Source: Opitutaceae bacterium
GTDB taxonomy: Bacteria; Verrucomicrobiota; Verrucomicrobiia; Opitutales; Opitutaceae
Reading direction: 5' to 3'
Length of the DNA stretch: 64,000 bases
Assembly: GCA_028284235.1 (NCBI GenBank)
Contig: JANQSC010000039.1
Coordinates: forward strand, 1-64,000
Part shown: positions 9,640 through 21,180 of the stretch, in pieces
Position numbering within the stretch: position 1 is the first letter of the stretch
How the letters are laid out: each line of letters starts with the position of its first letter
Position numbers and translations under genes: made by a program
The notes under the pieces: generated by a model
What the model saw: the letters and a program-made list of their open reading frames with translations, nothing else
Database searches by the model: none
Told to the model about the DNA's origin: nothing

Positions 9640-10335
9640 ATGACTAAAAACATCCTAGCCGTAGTGGCTATGGGCCTAGCCTTCGGCGTGTCCGAATCCA
9701 AGGCTCAAGACATCACAGTAGAAACGCGTTTCGCTTACGAGTCCGAGTATGTCTTCCGAGGCATCCAGCTCGCGAGCGAAAGCTTCCAACCCACGATCGA
9801 TCTCGGCTACGACGATTTCTATCTTGGGCTTTGGAGCAACCTGCCCATCGAAGATGGCTCTAGCAACGAGATCGACTACTACGGAGGATACTCCTTCGAA
9901 GCAACCGACCTGATCACCGCCGACATCGGCGCCACTGTATACCACTATCCGGATACTGCGGGCGACAATGACACACTGGAAACCTTCGTCGGGTTCGCCT
10001 TCGACACGATCGCCAGTCCTGAAGTGTATGTATTCTACGACTACGACCTTAGGACTTGGACCCTCGAGTCGTCAGTTAGCCATTCGGTGACCGTGAACGA
10101 AAACTCGTTTGTCGAGCTCGGCCTCTCTCTCGGGTACGTAGACGCAGGCGCGCCCGCGGGGCTCGGCGTCTCCGACTACTATTACTACGGAGCCAGCGCC
10201 GACTGGATCTACCGTCTCTCCGACAGCGCCCAACTGGCGATCGGAGTGCGCGGGTCCGGCAACGACGAAGACCTAGGACCGGGAGGCCGGGACGCCAATT
10301 TTTGGGGCGGTCTCAGCTTCACCGCTGGATTCTAG
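9640..10335 (+). CDS. TorF-family outer-membrane porin-like protein
   Basis: A 231-residue protein with signal peptide (MTKNILAVVAMGLAFGVSESKAQ) followed by a beta-barrel pattern of alternating aromatic strands. YVFRGIQLASESFQPTIDLGY and FYLGLWSNLP are the hallmarks of the Gcw_chp/TorF putative porin family, and the protein ends in Phe as outer-membrane barrels do (SFTAGF). Expected location is the outer membrane, with a role in small-solute permeability that I cannot specify. It is flanked by a 237-base leader region and a hairpin terminator, so it is probably monocistronic. Confidence 0.85.
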   Translation: MTKNILAVVAMGLAFGVSESKAQDITVETRFAYESEYVFRGIQLASESFQPTIDLGYDDFYLGLWSNLPIEDGSSNEIDYYGGYSFEATDLITADIGATVYHYPDTAGDNDTLETFVGFAFDTIASPEVYVFYDYDLRTWTLESSVSHSVTVNENSFVELGLSLGYVDAGAPAGLGVSDYYYYGASADWIYRLSDSAQLAIGVRGSGNDEDLGPGGRDANFWGGLSFTAGF

Positions 10336-10377
10336 TTCGCGGAATTCGTAACTTAACCAACTACACTACTGAACTCG

Positions 10378-10410
10378 GGCCCGTGGATCAGCGATTCGCG
10401 GGCCCTTGTT
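10378..10410 (+). terminator. Terminator after the TorF-like gene
   Basis: A GGGCCCG / CGGGCCC stem (10378-10384 with 10399-10405) is followed by TTGTT. It sits about 45 bases after the stop codon. The T-run is short, so termination strength is uncertain. Confidence 0.6.
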
Positions 10411-10444
10411 CTATCCAAATGTAGGGGCAGAACAGCTCTGTATC

Positions 10445-10524
10445 GTAGGGCTGGCGCTTGCGCCATGCCGCGAGAGCAATTCCCCACTCAAACCTACGCG
10501 GCACTTCGCAAGCGAAGGCCCTAC
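10445..10524. repeat. REPIN (GTAGGGC family)
   Basis: Arms 10445-10472 and 10497-10524 are inverted copies. Each contains its own hairpin around CGCTTGCG; the flanking bases differ between arms but change in a compensating way (GGC/GCC in one, TTC/GAA in the other), so both hairpins remain paired. The outer end GTAGGGC matches the RAYT-linked repeats at 20 kb. Confidence 0.75.
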
Positions 10525-10566
10525 TCTTGCAAACGTAGGAAATTTTCTTGTGTGCCGTACACCCCC

Positions 10567-11196
10567 TTAGGAAACCGAGCTCTCTACCGGGCGCCGTTTC
10601 CACCACAGAGCCGCGACCGAGTCGTCGTCGAACAGGATGGACTCGATTCCGACGCGGCTTCCCGCGCTGATGTTCTCCCGCTTGTCGTCGAAATAAACCG
10701 CTTGCGACGCTTCGCACTCGTGCTGGTTGAGCACGTGCTCGTACACGCGTGGCTCCGGCTTGCGCATCCCCATTTCGTTCGAAAGGTACACCTGGTCGAA
10801 CAAGGCCATCAACTCGCCGTACGTCTCCTGCCACGTCTCGACGTGCGTGGCATTGGTGTTGGAAAGGGCTACAACTTTGAGCCCAGCCTTTTTCATGGCC
10901 ACGATCGTCTTTCGAGTCGGCTCGATCACCTCCCCGAACATCGCGTTCCAGCCTTCTTTCCACTCTTCGAAGTCGAGGGAAAGCTCGTTGAGCATGCAAA
11001 AGTACTCCGCGTAGGACCGCCCGGACATGGTGCCCCGCTCGTAGTCCTCATACTGGTCGTCCAGAGGGAAATCGCGGGAAACCGATCCGGGGCGGATACC
11101 TGCCATGTCTTCCCATTCAAGGTAGCAGCGTTCGAGGTGGGTTCGGAAACAGACTTGTCCCAAGTCAAATATCGCGAGTTTCAAGTCGTTGATCAT
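10567..11196 (-). CDS. HAD-superfamily hydrolase
   Basis: A 209-residue HAD-IA type phosphatase, close in layout to YihX-like sugar phosphatases. Motif I is FDLGQV (nucleophile Asp11 in KLAIFDLGQV), motif II is LSNTN (about 112-116), the conserved Lys is in RKPEP and motif IV is YFDDKREN. The helical cap with ERGTMSGRSYAEYF fits the family. It probably hydrolyses a small phosphorylated metabolite in the cytosol; no neighbour indicates which. A REPIN lies just past its 3' end. Confidence 0.85.
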   Translation of the reverse strand: MINDLKLAIFDLGQVCFRTHLERCYLEWEDMAGIRPGSVSRDFPLDDQYEDYERGTMSGRSYAEYFCMLNELSLDFEEWKEGWNAMFGEVIEPTRKTIVAMKKAGLKVVALSNTNATHVETWQETYGELMALFDQVYLSNEMGMRKPEPRVYEHVLNQHECEASQAVYFDDKRENISAGSRVGIESILFDDDSVAALWWKRRPVESSVS

Positions 11197-11315
11197 CAGC
11201 TATTAGTCGATTTATCTAAGTAGGGAGACACCATCCGCTTTTGGGGGCATTCGCGAACTGGATTTCGTGTGAGAGTATCGGTTACCCTGATAATACGACC
11301 GATTTAGCGCATTCC

Positions 11316-11960
11316 TTATGGTTTTATTGGCGCAACTGTTCCATTTACAGCGTCTGCGCGCCCGGACTGAAGCCAGGCGAGAAAGGCTCTCGTCGCCTTG
11401 CCGCGATGGCTGATTTCCGCCTTCTCTGCAGCGCTCATCTCTGCCGTGGTGCGCTTTCGACCAAGAGGAAGAAACACCGGATCATAGCCAAACCCGCCGG
11501 CGCCTCGTCGCTCTCTGAGAATTTCGCCCTCGATCACGCCTTCGAACACCCGTTCTTCGCCTTGGGCGGAAACCACCGCTAAATGACAGACAAACCGACC
11601 GCCTCGACTCCCGTCCGGGATCGGCTCCATTTCGCGGATGAGTTTAGCCAAATTCGCTTCGTCGGTCGCCTCTTCCCCCGCGTACCGCGCGGAATAGACT
11701 CCTGGCGCCCCGTCGAACGCGTCGATGCAGATCCCGCTGTCGTCTGCAAGAGCGAGCGCGTCGCCCTCGATTCGAGTCGCCAGCGCCCGCGCCTTCTTGA
11801 GCGCGTTTCCCGAGAAAGTCCCCGCGTCCTCGACCACCTCCGGCATTCCACCCAAAACGTCCGGCGTCTCGACGCTCGCATCGAGCCCGGCATCGGCCAG
11901 CATCTGGCGCAGCTCGTCGATCTTGTGACGATTACTCGTTGCTAAATACAGTTTCATCAA
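11316..11960 (-). CDS. rdgB: XTP/dITP diphosphatase (non-canonical purine NTPase)
   Basis: A 214-residue RdgB/HAM1 family enzyme that removes XTP, dITP and ITP from the nucleotide pool. Hallmarks are the N-terminal LYLATSNRHKIDEL, FSGNALKKARA, LADDSGICIDAFDGAPGVYSARYAG, GGFGYDPVF and SHRGKA. Two adjacent methionines make the start either 11960 or 11957. The 5' end overlaps the 3' end of the upstream RibD-family gene by 29 bases, so both are expected on one transcript. Confidence 0.95.
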   Translation of the reverse strand: MMKLYLATSNRHKIDELRQMLADAGLDASVETPDVLGGMPEVVEDAGTFSGNALKKARALATRIEGDALALADDSGICIDAFDGAPGVYSARYAGEEATDEANLAKLIREMEPIPDGSRGGRFVCHLAVVSAQGEERVFEGVIEGEILRERRGAGGFGYDPVFLPLGRKRTTAEMSAAEKAEISHRGKATRAFLAWLQSGRADAVNGTVAPIKP

Positions 11961-13092
11961 CGTCCAATCGAGGCGGATAGGAGACGAATCCGCGCATGAG
12001 TTGGTCGTCTCCGTACGTCTCGTTGCGCACGCGATCCAACCGCAGCGCGTGCGAGAGCTTCTCGATGCGCATACCGCGGTAAACCGGCTTGGCCTTGTCG
12101 TCCCCGAGCAAGATGGGCGCTCGATAGTTGAAATGGTAGTCCAGCTCGCGCATGTGCAAGAGCTCGCTCGTCAACTTGCTCCCGCCCTCGAAGTAAATGC
12201 CGTTGATACCTACGTCGTAGCACTTCTTCCGAAATTCCGGGAACGGAACTTTCATATTGGCCGCCGGCAACACCCAGACATTCACCCCTTCCGTCTCCAA
12301 ACGACGGATATATCCGGTGCCGGCCGCGTCAGTGGTCACAACGATTGTATTGTCGCGAAAATCGTCCGTGTAAATCGCGGGAAGAAACCGCTCCATCGCC
12401 GTGCGCAGCAACCCGTCGATCACAAACCGAACCCCGCACCACTCCTCTTCTCCGTCCAAGCGGCTGGTCAAGCGCGGGTCGTCCTCGATCAAGGTTCCCG
12501 CCCCGACTCCGATGGCCGGAAAAAGCCGTCGCCAGAGCATCACGTTTTGCCGGGCCGCTTCCCCGGTAATCCATTTTGACTCGCCCGTGCGGCAGGCGAT
12601 CTTCCCGTCCAAAGTCGTCGCCGACTTAGCCGCCAGAATGGGCGTCTTGTGGTTGATCCAGTGATTGAAAATCAGATTCAGATCCTCGCAGTCTTCGATC
12701 CGAATGCGGCGCTCGACTTGGACGCCTGCTTCCTTGAGGGCGTCGCTACCCTTGCCCTCGTGCTCGACCACCGGATCGTGGGCGCCGATGAACACATGCT
12801 TCACACCCGATTCGACAATCGCTCGAACGCCCGATTCCAGCCGATTGGAGGAGGGCCCGGGCTCCATTGTTACGAAAAGACTGGCGGTCTTGGCCGGGCT
12901 TCGTCCCAGACTTTCAAACAACTTCGCCTCCGGACAACGAGAACCCGAACGGTCGATGTGAGCGCTCGCCACCACTTTGCCCGACTCGACGAGAACCGCC
13001 CCGATCATGGGTTGCGGGTGAGTTTCCCCCCAACCCTTCTTCGCCTCGTCTAAGGCGGCGCTCATAAATTTTTCTTTGTCGGATCGGGTCAT
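11932..13092 (-). CDS. RibD-family riboflavin reductase with degenerate deaminase domain
   Basis: A 386-residue protein with the RibD two-domain layout. The C-terminal half is an intact RibD_C reductase (AKSATTLDGKIA, SKWITGEAAR, GAGTLIEDDPRLTSR, YFEGGSKLTSELL), which would reduce the ribosyl side chain in riboflavin synthesis. The N-terminal half keeps the deaminase scaffold (THPQPMIGAVLVESGKVV, DPVV, GKGSDALKEAGV) but has lost the zinc site: where RibD has HAE, this has CPE (His replaced, Glu kept), EPC is EPG, and the last Cys is replaced in RLESG. That pattern resembles plant PyrR, a reductase with a dead deaminase domain. A separate functional deaminase would then be needed. Overlaps rdgB by 29 bases. 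Confidence 0.85.
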   Translation of the reverse strand: MTRSDKEKFMSAALDEAKKGWGETHPQPMIGAVLVESGKVVASAHIDRSGSRCPEAKLFESLGRSPAKTASLFVTMEPGPSSNRLESGVRAIVESGVKHVFIGAHDPVVEHEGKGSDALKEAGVQVERRIRIEDCEDLNLIFNHWINHKTPILAAKSATTLDGKIACRTGESKWITGEAARQNVMLWRRLFPAIGVGAGTLIEDDPRLTSRLDGEEEWCGVRFVIDGLLRTAMERFLPAIYTDDFRDNTIVVTTDAAGTGYIRRLETEGVNVWVLPAANMKVPFPEFRKKCYDVGINGIYFEGGSKLTSELLHMRELDYHFNYRAPILLGDDKAKPVYRGMRIEKLSHALRLDRVRNETYGDDQLMRGFVSYPPRLDVDETVFSNE

Positions 13093-13184
13093 GGGTATTC
13101 GTAACTCGCTCGATTAGAACACTTATCCGTTAGCATACAATCCCCAAAAAACGCCGCGCATCGTCACGAAATCGGGATCATGCG

Positions 13185-13826
13185 CTAACCCGCACGCACG
13201 TGCGGATTGGTCGTCATCTCCTGCCCAACCGTCGTCTGGGGACCATGGCCCGGATAGACAACCGTCGCCGGGTCGAGCGAGTAAATCTGCTCGCGAATAG
13301 ACCGCTCCAATGTCGGAAAATCGCCGCGCGGCAAATCCGTTCGACCAATACTCCCCGCGAACAACGCGTCGCCGACGAAGACCGCGCCCAGACGCGAGAA
13401 GTAAAAGAGAACATTCCCCGGGCAATGCCCCGGAACATGCCTCACTTCCACCGACTCGCCAAGAAGCTCAATCTCGTCCCCCTGCACCACCCAGTGGTCA
13501 ATCGCCACCGGCTCGAGCGTCATGTCTGGCGGATACGCGTACGACCGCATCGTCTCAGGCGTTTCGAAGAACATCTGGTCGTCCCGGTGGCCATAGACGG
13601 GACAACCCAGCGACTGGATACGGGCCGCGTCTCCAATGTGGTCGTAGTGCCCATGGGTCAGGAGCAACGCTGTTAGCGTACAGTCGAGCTCTTCCAACAC
13701 CGGCTGAACCTCGTCCCACGCGAAATGCGGGGCGTCCACCAATATCGATTCCTTTCGCTCGAGATTCGAAAGCAGGAATGCATTCGTCTCGATGTAGCCG
13801 GTTGGAAAGACGCGTAGATCCATCAT
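13185..13826 (-). CDS. Glyoxalase-II-like metallo-beta-lactamase-fold hydrolase
   Basis: A 213-residue MBL-fold hydrolase. The binuclear metal site is complete: THGHYDH (His58, His60, Asp62, His63), HVPGHCPG, VGDALF and YPGHGP. GRTDLP and the C-terminal TTVGQEMTTNPHV are typical of short GloB-like hydrolases rather than full hydroxyacylglutathione hydrolase, which has an extra C-terminal domain. The likely role is hydrolysis of a thioester or related ester in the cytosol. Start is 13826 or the adjacent ATG at 13823. Confidence 0.9.
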   Translation of the reverse strand: MMDLRVFPTGYIETNAFLLSNLERKESILVDAPHFAWDEVQPVLEELDCTLTALLLTHGHYDHIGDAARIQSLGCPVYGHRDDQMFFETPETMRSYAYPPDMTLEPVAIDHWVVQGDEIELLGESVEVRHVPGHCPGNVLFYFSRLGAVFVGDALFAGSIGRTDLPRGDFPTLERSIREQIYSLDPATVVYPGHGPQTTVGQEMTTNPHVRAG

Positions 13827-14070
13827 AGCGGAGCCATGACTGCGACCCTCAAACAGTTCAATCGAATTCGACTCTAGGGGTCGTCCCTCTCTCTCCTCTA
13901 TTCGCTACGCGCTTCTCTAATTGCGACTCGCAGAAACTCGCTTAGGGGATCGCCCTCGCTCGAACTAAGGGACTAAATTGATATTCACGTATTTCATAAT
14001 CGCATTTGTATCAACGACTTAACCATCGCGCAAAACTTCCGATAAGCATCTTCGCAACCCCCAAACGACA

Positions 14071-15105
14071 ATGACGATCAAACAAAAACTAAGCTTCTCG
14101 ATTCTCCTCGGAACGGCCACTCTCGCAGTAACCTCCGCAGCGGCTTCCGAATCGCTCGCATCGCTAAAAGCGCAGTACGAACGGCCGGATTCCATTCCGG
14201 AAAACCCGGGAAATCCGCTCACCCCTGAAAGCATCGAGCTTGGGAAAGCTCTGTTTTTCGATCCTCGGCTATCAAGCTCCGGCCTGATGTCTTGCGCCTC
14301 TTGCCACAATCCCTCGTTTAACTGGGAAGATGGCCTGGCCCTGGCAACGGGCAACGAGCATAAAAAGCTCGGTCGCAGCACGCCCACGATTCTCAACGCC
14401 GCTTGGAACGAAGTCAGCTTCTGGGACGGTCGGGCCGAAACGCTGGAAGAACAGGCGTTGGGCCCCATCGAAGCCAGCGGGGAAATGAACATGCCTTTGG
14501 ACGAGATGCTGGAAGTCCTCCGCTCCATTCCCGGCTATGAAACCAAATTCGAGCGCGCCTACCCGGAACAAGGCATTTCATTGGAAACGGTAGCCAAGGC
14601 CCTCGCAAATTTCCAGCGTACCATCGTGTCCGGTGAAGCGCCGTTCGACCGCTGGATACAGGGCGAGGAAGACGCGATTTCCAAGGACGCCATCGCGGGA
14701 TTCGAACTCTTCAACGGAAAGGCCGCGTGCGTTAAATGCCACAGCGGTTGGAATTTCACCGACAGTTCATTCCATGACATTGGAGTGCTCACCCAAGACA
14801 AAGGGAGGGGCGGTTTTCTTGGCTTCGATTCCATGAACCACACCTTTAAGACGCCTAACCTCAGAAACATCGAAGGACGCGCCCCCTACATGCACAACGG
14901 CAGCGAGCGCACTTTGGAGGATGTCGTTCAATTGTACAACGAAGGCGGAAGAACTCACAGAGATACCCTTTCTCCCGATATCCGCCCGCTACACCTAAAC
15001 GAAAGCGAAGTCCGACAGATAATCGCTTTCCTCAAAACTCTCACGAGCGACGACCAAGAAATGCCACTGCCGCTTCTCCCATCGCTTTACGCAACTAATC
15101 CCTAA
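14071..15105 (+). CDS. Di-heme cytochrome c peroxidase (MauG/CcpA family)
   Basis: A 344-residue periplasmic protein with a signal peptide (about 1-26) and two c-type heme sites, CASCH (75-79) and CVKCH (220-224). LGKALFFDPRLSSSGLMSCASCH, GRSTPTILNAAW, FWDGRAETLEEQALGPI and FKTPNLRNIEGRAPYMHNG are standard in the bacterial CcpA/MauG family, whose members reduce peroxide or oxidise a protein partner using small electron donors. The gene 14 bases downstream encodes a cupredoxin, a plausible electron donor, and a strong terminator follows that gene, so the two form an operon. Confidence 0.93.
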   Translation: MTIKQKLSFSILLGTATLAVTSAAASESLASLKAQYERPDSIPENPGNPLTPESIELGKALFFDPRLSSSGLMSCASCHNPSFNWEDGLALATGNEHKKLGRSTPTILNAAWNEVSFWDGRAETLEEQALGPIEASGEMNMPLDEMLEVLRSIPGYETKFERAYPEQGISLETVAKALANFQRTIVSGEAPFDRWIQGEEDAISKDAIAGFELFNGKAACVKCHSGWNFTDSSFHDIGVLTQDKGRGGFLGFDSMNHTFKTPNLRNIEGRAPYMHNGSERTLEDVVQLYNEGGRTHRDTLSPDIRPLHLNESEVRQIIAFLKTLTSDDQEMPLPLLPSLYATNP

Positions 15106-15119
15106 CCCAGGTTCACCCA

Positions 15120-15545
15120 ATGAAACTAAAAACGGTTTTAGCCGCCGCCCTAGCGGCATCCACACTCGTCGCAACTCTGCTCGCTTCGTCCACAGATCAA
15201 GAGAGCCATCCTCGAGCCCATCTCTTGGTCACGACCGCCGACGGACAAAAAGCCGAAGGCGTCACATTCAATTCGGACGAGGACGGAGGTCCAGTCGTCA
15301 CGGTAGAGCAATCCGACAAAGCCTTCTATCCGAACGAGCTCCAAATCAAACGCGGCACTCGGATAGCCTTCGTCAACAGCGATACGATCGCTCACAATAT
15401 CTACTGCAAAAAAGACGACTTCGAATTCAACACCGGTTCGCAGGAACCCGGACAGGTCGATACGTTCACCTTCGATCGCGACGGAAAATTCCTGGTTCGC
15501 TGCGCTGTTCACCCCCAAATGAAGCTATTCGTTACCGTCGAATAA
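15120..15545 (+). CDS. Plastocyanin-like cupredoxin
   Basis: A 141-residue exported blue-copper protein. After a signal peptide (about 1-23), the cupredoxin motif shows type 1 copper ligands His92, Cys128, His131 and Met134 (AHN...RCAVHPQM). VEQSDKAFYPNELQIKRGTRIAFVNSD is the usual strand preceding the first ligand. It would carry electrons in the periplasm, most likely to the di-heme peroxidase encoded just upstream. The region between the signal peptide and about residue 60 is an acidic extension. Confidence 0.88.
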   Translation: MKLKTVLAAALAASTLVATLLASSTDQESHPRAHLLVTTADGQKAEGVTFNSDEDGGPVVTVEQSDKAFYPNELQIKRGTRIAFVNSDTIAHNIYCKKDDFEFNTGSQEPGQVDTFTFDRDGKFLVRCAVHPQMKLFVTVE

Positions 15546-15579
15546 TTAGATCGCTTAGATAGCGACAAATAGCCTGAAA

Positions 15580-15615
15580 CGAATCCCTTCTGGTCATGCG
15601 ACCGGAAGGGATTCG
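15580..15615 (+). terminator. Strong hairpin after the peroxidase-cupredoxin operon
   Basis: CGAATCCCTTC and GAAGGGATTCG form a perfect 11-base stem that is extended by GGTC/GACC around a short loop. It begins 35 bases after the cupredoxin stop. No long T-run follows (TTGCGTTG), so it could act bidirectionally or as an mRNA-stabilising 3' end. Confidence 0.65.
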
Positions 15616-15754
15616 TTGCGTTGCAGACCCTTCGCTTTTCATGCGCCCGGAAGCTATCCTGCGGATTCCCGAGCATGATTTTGCCAGTCGCATTCCGAAC
15701 CAGCACAGTTTGCGCTTTAAATGACTGCGTTTTTCCGCTCAATACCTCCCCCTC

Positions 15755-16852
<1,098 letters not shown>

Positions 16853-16860
16853 GCTCGAAA

Positions 16861-17303
16861 GGAACCGCGAATGGACGCGAATAAACGCGAATTTTCAGGA
16901 CCATTTGGAGACGAGGTTTTCCAATTGGTCGGATGCGCGTTTGAAGTCCTAAACGAACTCGGATCCGGACTGCTAGAAAAACCATACGAAAACGCCCTCG
17001 TAGTAGAATGCGGCCTACGCGGAATCCCAGTTGATCAGCAAACATCATTCTCGGTAAAATACAAAGAACATCCGGTTGGCGTATACCGACCCGACTTGGT
17101 TGCGTTTGGAAAACTGATAGTTGACACAAAAGTAATCGACCGAATCACAAATGTTGAACGAGCCCAGATCATCAACTATCTGAAAATCACACAGCTAACC
17201 GTAGGGCTTATCCTAAATTTCAAGCGTCCCAAACTCGAATGGGAACGCGTCATACTCAGCTCCAACTAAAAATTCGCGTTTATTCGCGTCCATTCGCGGT
17301 TCC
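16861..17303. mobile_element. GxxExxY unit bounded by perfect 35-bp inverted repeats
   Basis: Positions 16861-16895 and 17269-17303 are exact inverted copies over 35 bases. The left arm starts GGAACCGCGAATGGACGCG and the right arm ends with its complement. Between them lies only one gene, whose ATG (16871) is inside the left arm and whose stop overlaps the first base of the right arm. The whole 443-base unit is inserted in the short gap between leuB and alaS. Each arm contains three GCGAAT/GCGAA steps spaced about ten bases apart. No transposase is present, so if mobile it is non-autonomous or relies on the encoded nuclease-like protein. Confidence 0.75.
16871..17269 (+). CDS. GxxExxY protein (PD-(D/E)XK nuclease-like)
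   Basis: A 132-residue protein of the GxxExxY family. The name motif is GLLEKPY at 33-39, following the conserved GCAFEVLNELGSG. The second half has a nuclease-like core: YRPDL with Asp75, then LIVDTKVID with Asp85 and Lys87, matching a (D/E)xK pattern with Asp in place of the usual Glu, and QIINYLKIT, which is typical of the PD-(D/E)XK fold. Activity has not been established for the family as far as I know. Its first residues are encoded by the left inverted repeat, so the repeat supplies the start codon. Base composition is more A-rich than flanking leuB and alaS, consistent with insertion. Confidence 0.85.
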   Translation: MDANKREFSGPFGDEVFQLVGCAFEVLNELGSGLLEKPYENALVVECGLRGIPVDQQTSFSVKYKEHPVGVYRPDLVAFGKLIVDTKVIDRITNVERAQIINYLKITQLTVGLILNFKRPKLEWERVILSSN

Positions 17304-17312
17304 AAACAAACC

Positions 17313-19960
<2,648 letters not shown>

Positions 19961-19961
<1 letters not shown>

Positions 19962-20040
19962 GTAGGGCCGGACTGCCAGGCCGGCCGCATCTGTCAACTC
20001 ATCCAACTCAACTAGGCCGGCCTGGCAGTCCGGCCCTACC
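19961..20040. repeat. REPIN, perfect 26-bp inverted repeat
   Basis: Arms 19961-19986 and 20015-20040 are exact inverted copies ending GGTAGGG / CCCTACC, with a 28-base spacer. The repeat starts at the alaS stop codon and ends two bases before the RAYT start, so it may also act as terminator of alaS and as a leader of the RAYT gene. Confidence 0.9.
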
Positions 20041-20042
20041 TT

Positions 20043-20477
20043 ATGTTACCCAAACGAAAACGCCTTGGTCACACACCGCCCTCATGGGTTCCCGACGATT
20101 CGCTGTTCTTCATCACGATTTGTTGCAAGGAGCGAAAAACAAATACCCTCGCCAAGGAGTCGATCGCTAAACCGCTTTTCGACACCATTGTTTACCGCCA
20201 ACAAATAGGTCATTGGAGTCCCCATCTGTTTCTTCTCATGCCCGACCACCTGCATGCATTAATTTCATTTGCGCGTCATTGCTCCATGCAGCGGGAGATC
20301 TCAAGTTGGAAACGATTTACTGCGAAATCGCTTAAAATTGAATGGCAAGATGGATTTTTCGATCACCGCATTCGCAACGAAGCTGAACTCGAAGAAAAGT
20401 GGAGCTACGTATCGATGAATCCTGTACGAGCGGGACTTTGCGACGACCCAACTAAGTGGTCCTATTTCTTGAAATAG
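20043..20477 (+). CDS. REP-associated tyrosine transposase (RAYT, Y1_Tnp family)
   Basis: A 144-residue HUH-type single-strand transposase. The HUH motif is His69-Leu-His71 in LMPDHLHALI, and the catalytic tyrosine is expected at Tyr122 in KWSYVSMNPVRAGL, the C-terminal signature of the family. The N-terminal RLGHTPPSWVPDDSLFFITICC strand is also typical. RAYTs cut and rejoin REP hairpins as single strands; they are usually single-copy and not self-mobile. The gene is complete, in frame and surrounded by its presumed REP substrates. Confidence 0.92.
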   Translation: MLPKRKRLGHTPPSWVPDDSLFFITICCKERKTNTLAKESIAKPLFDTIVYRQQIGHWSPHLFLLMPDHLHALISFARHCSMQREISSWKRFTAKSLKIEWQDGFFDHRIRNEAELEEKWSYVSMNPVRAGLCDDPTKWSYFLK

Positions 20478-20491
20478 AGCTATACAGAACC

Positions 20492-20562
20492 GGCGGTCTC
20501 GGCGATACCGCCCTACCTAATGACATCTCGCCGGTAGGGCGCGGCATCGCCGAGGCCGCCGC
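20492..20562. repeat. REPIN after the RAYT gene
   Basis: Arms at about 20492-20518 and 20535-20562 face each other, with CGGCGG outer ends, CCCTACC / GGTAGGG inner ends and a CTCGGCGAT core. They differ from each other by a two-base indel and two substitutions. Orientation is inside-out relative to the REPIN upstream of the RAYT. Confidence 0.75.
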
Positions 20563-20594
20563 AGAGCCCACCATCATACAACCAACTCCAATAG

Positions 20595-20619
20595 CCCGCC
20601 TGGCAGTCCGGCCCTACCT
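20595..20619. repeat. Single REP arm
   Basis: Nearly identical to the 20015-20040 arm (one extra mismatch at the outer end), ending CCGGCCCTACC. No inverted partner is found within about 50 bases, so it is a solo REP. Confidence 0.75.
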
Positions 20620-20625
20620 TTCTTG

Positions 20626-21180
20626 CTACCCTTCCTGCTCCATTGCCCGCATGCTTTGCGGGACGAAGCTCGCGGCCAGGAAGTCGAGCGCTCCCTTGGC
20701 GTCGTCTAGAACGTATTCAAGTTCTTGATCCAGTGGATTCTTCCAGTCGCTGTTCGCGGCGAGCAAGGGAATGTCGTCCAAGAGCGACCCTTCCTCGTCG
20801 ACGGATTCCACTGGATTTTCAGCGACGAACGCGTCGCCATTCGAACTATCCAGACTGCCCGCCCATTGGTACGCGAGGGCGATAGCGACGCAAGCGGCGA
20901 TCCCGATCGTGACCTCGCGCCACATCGTCCGCGGGGCTTCGCGCGGCTCGTCGTCGTTCAGGCAGGCCAAAATGCGTTCCGCCATGTACGGATTCGGCGG
21001 GACTGGATTCCAATCGGGCTTCTCCTTGAGGGCGTTTGTAAACTCGCGCTCTTCGTCGAGGTCGAGCCCCAGCGAAGTATCCGAGTCGCAGGCTCGCTCC
21101 AGCCATTGCGGCAGGGGCTTGTCCAACGCTTCGTACCAACGAACTAGAATTAGTAATATACGGTTCTTCATCGGATTCAT
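20626..21180 (-). CDS. Probable membrane anti-sigma factor
   Basis: A 184-residue protein with an acidic cytosolic N-terminal half (about 1-85), one membrane helix (about 88-107, VTIGIAACVAIALAYQWAG) and a short acidic periplasmic tail. I recognise no named domain. The assignment rests on context: its ATG overlaps the stop of an ECF sigma gene (ATGA), the usual arrangement of sigma/anti-sigma pairs, and the topology fits an anti-sigma factor. A zinc anti-sigma HxxxCxxC motif is absent. It has no enzyme motifs. Confidence 0.6.
   Translation of the reverse strand: MNPMKNRILLILVRWYEALDKPLPQWLERACDSDTSLGLDLDEEREFTNALKEKPDWNPVPPNPYMAERILACLNDDEPREAPRTMWREVTIGIAACVAIALAYQWAGSLDSSNGDAFVAENPVESVDEEGSLLDDIPLLAANSDWKNPLDQELEYVLDDAKGALDFLAASFVPQSMRAMEQEG

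Noticed and set aside
16861..17303. The GCGAA-step repeats read as a CRISPR array
   Set aside because: Only one inverted pair exists, with a gene between; there are no direct repeats with equal spacers and no cas gene.
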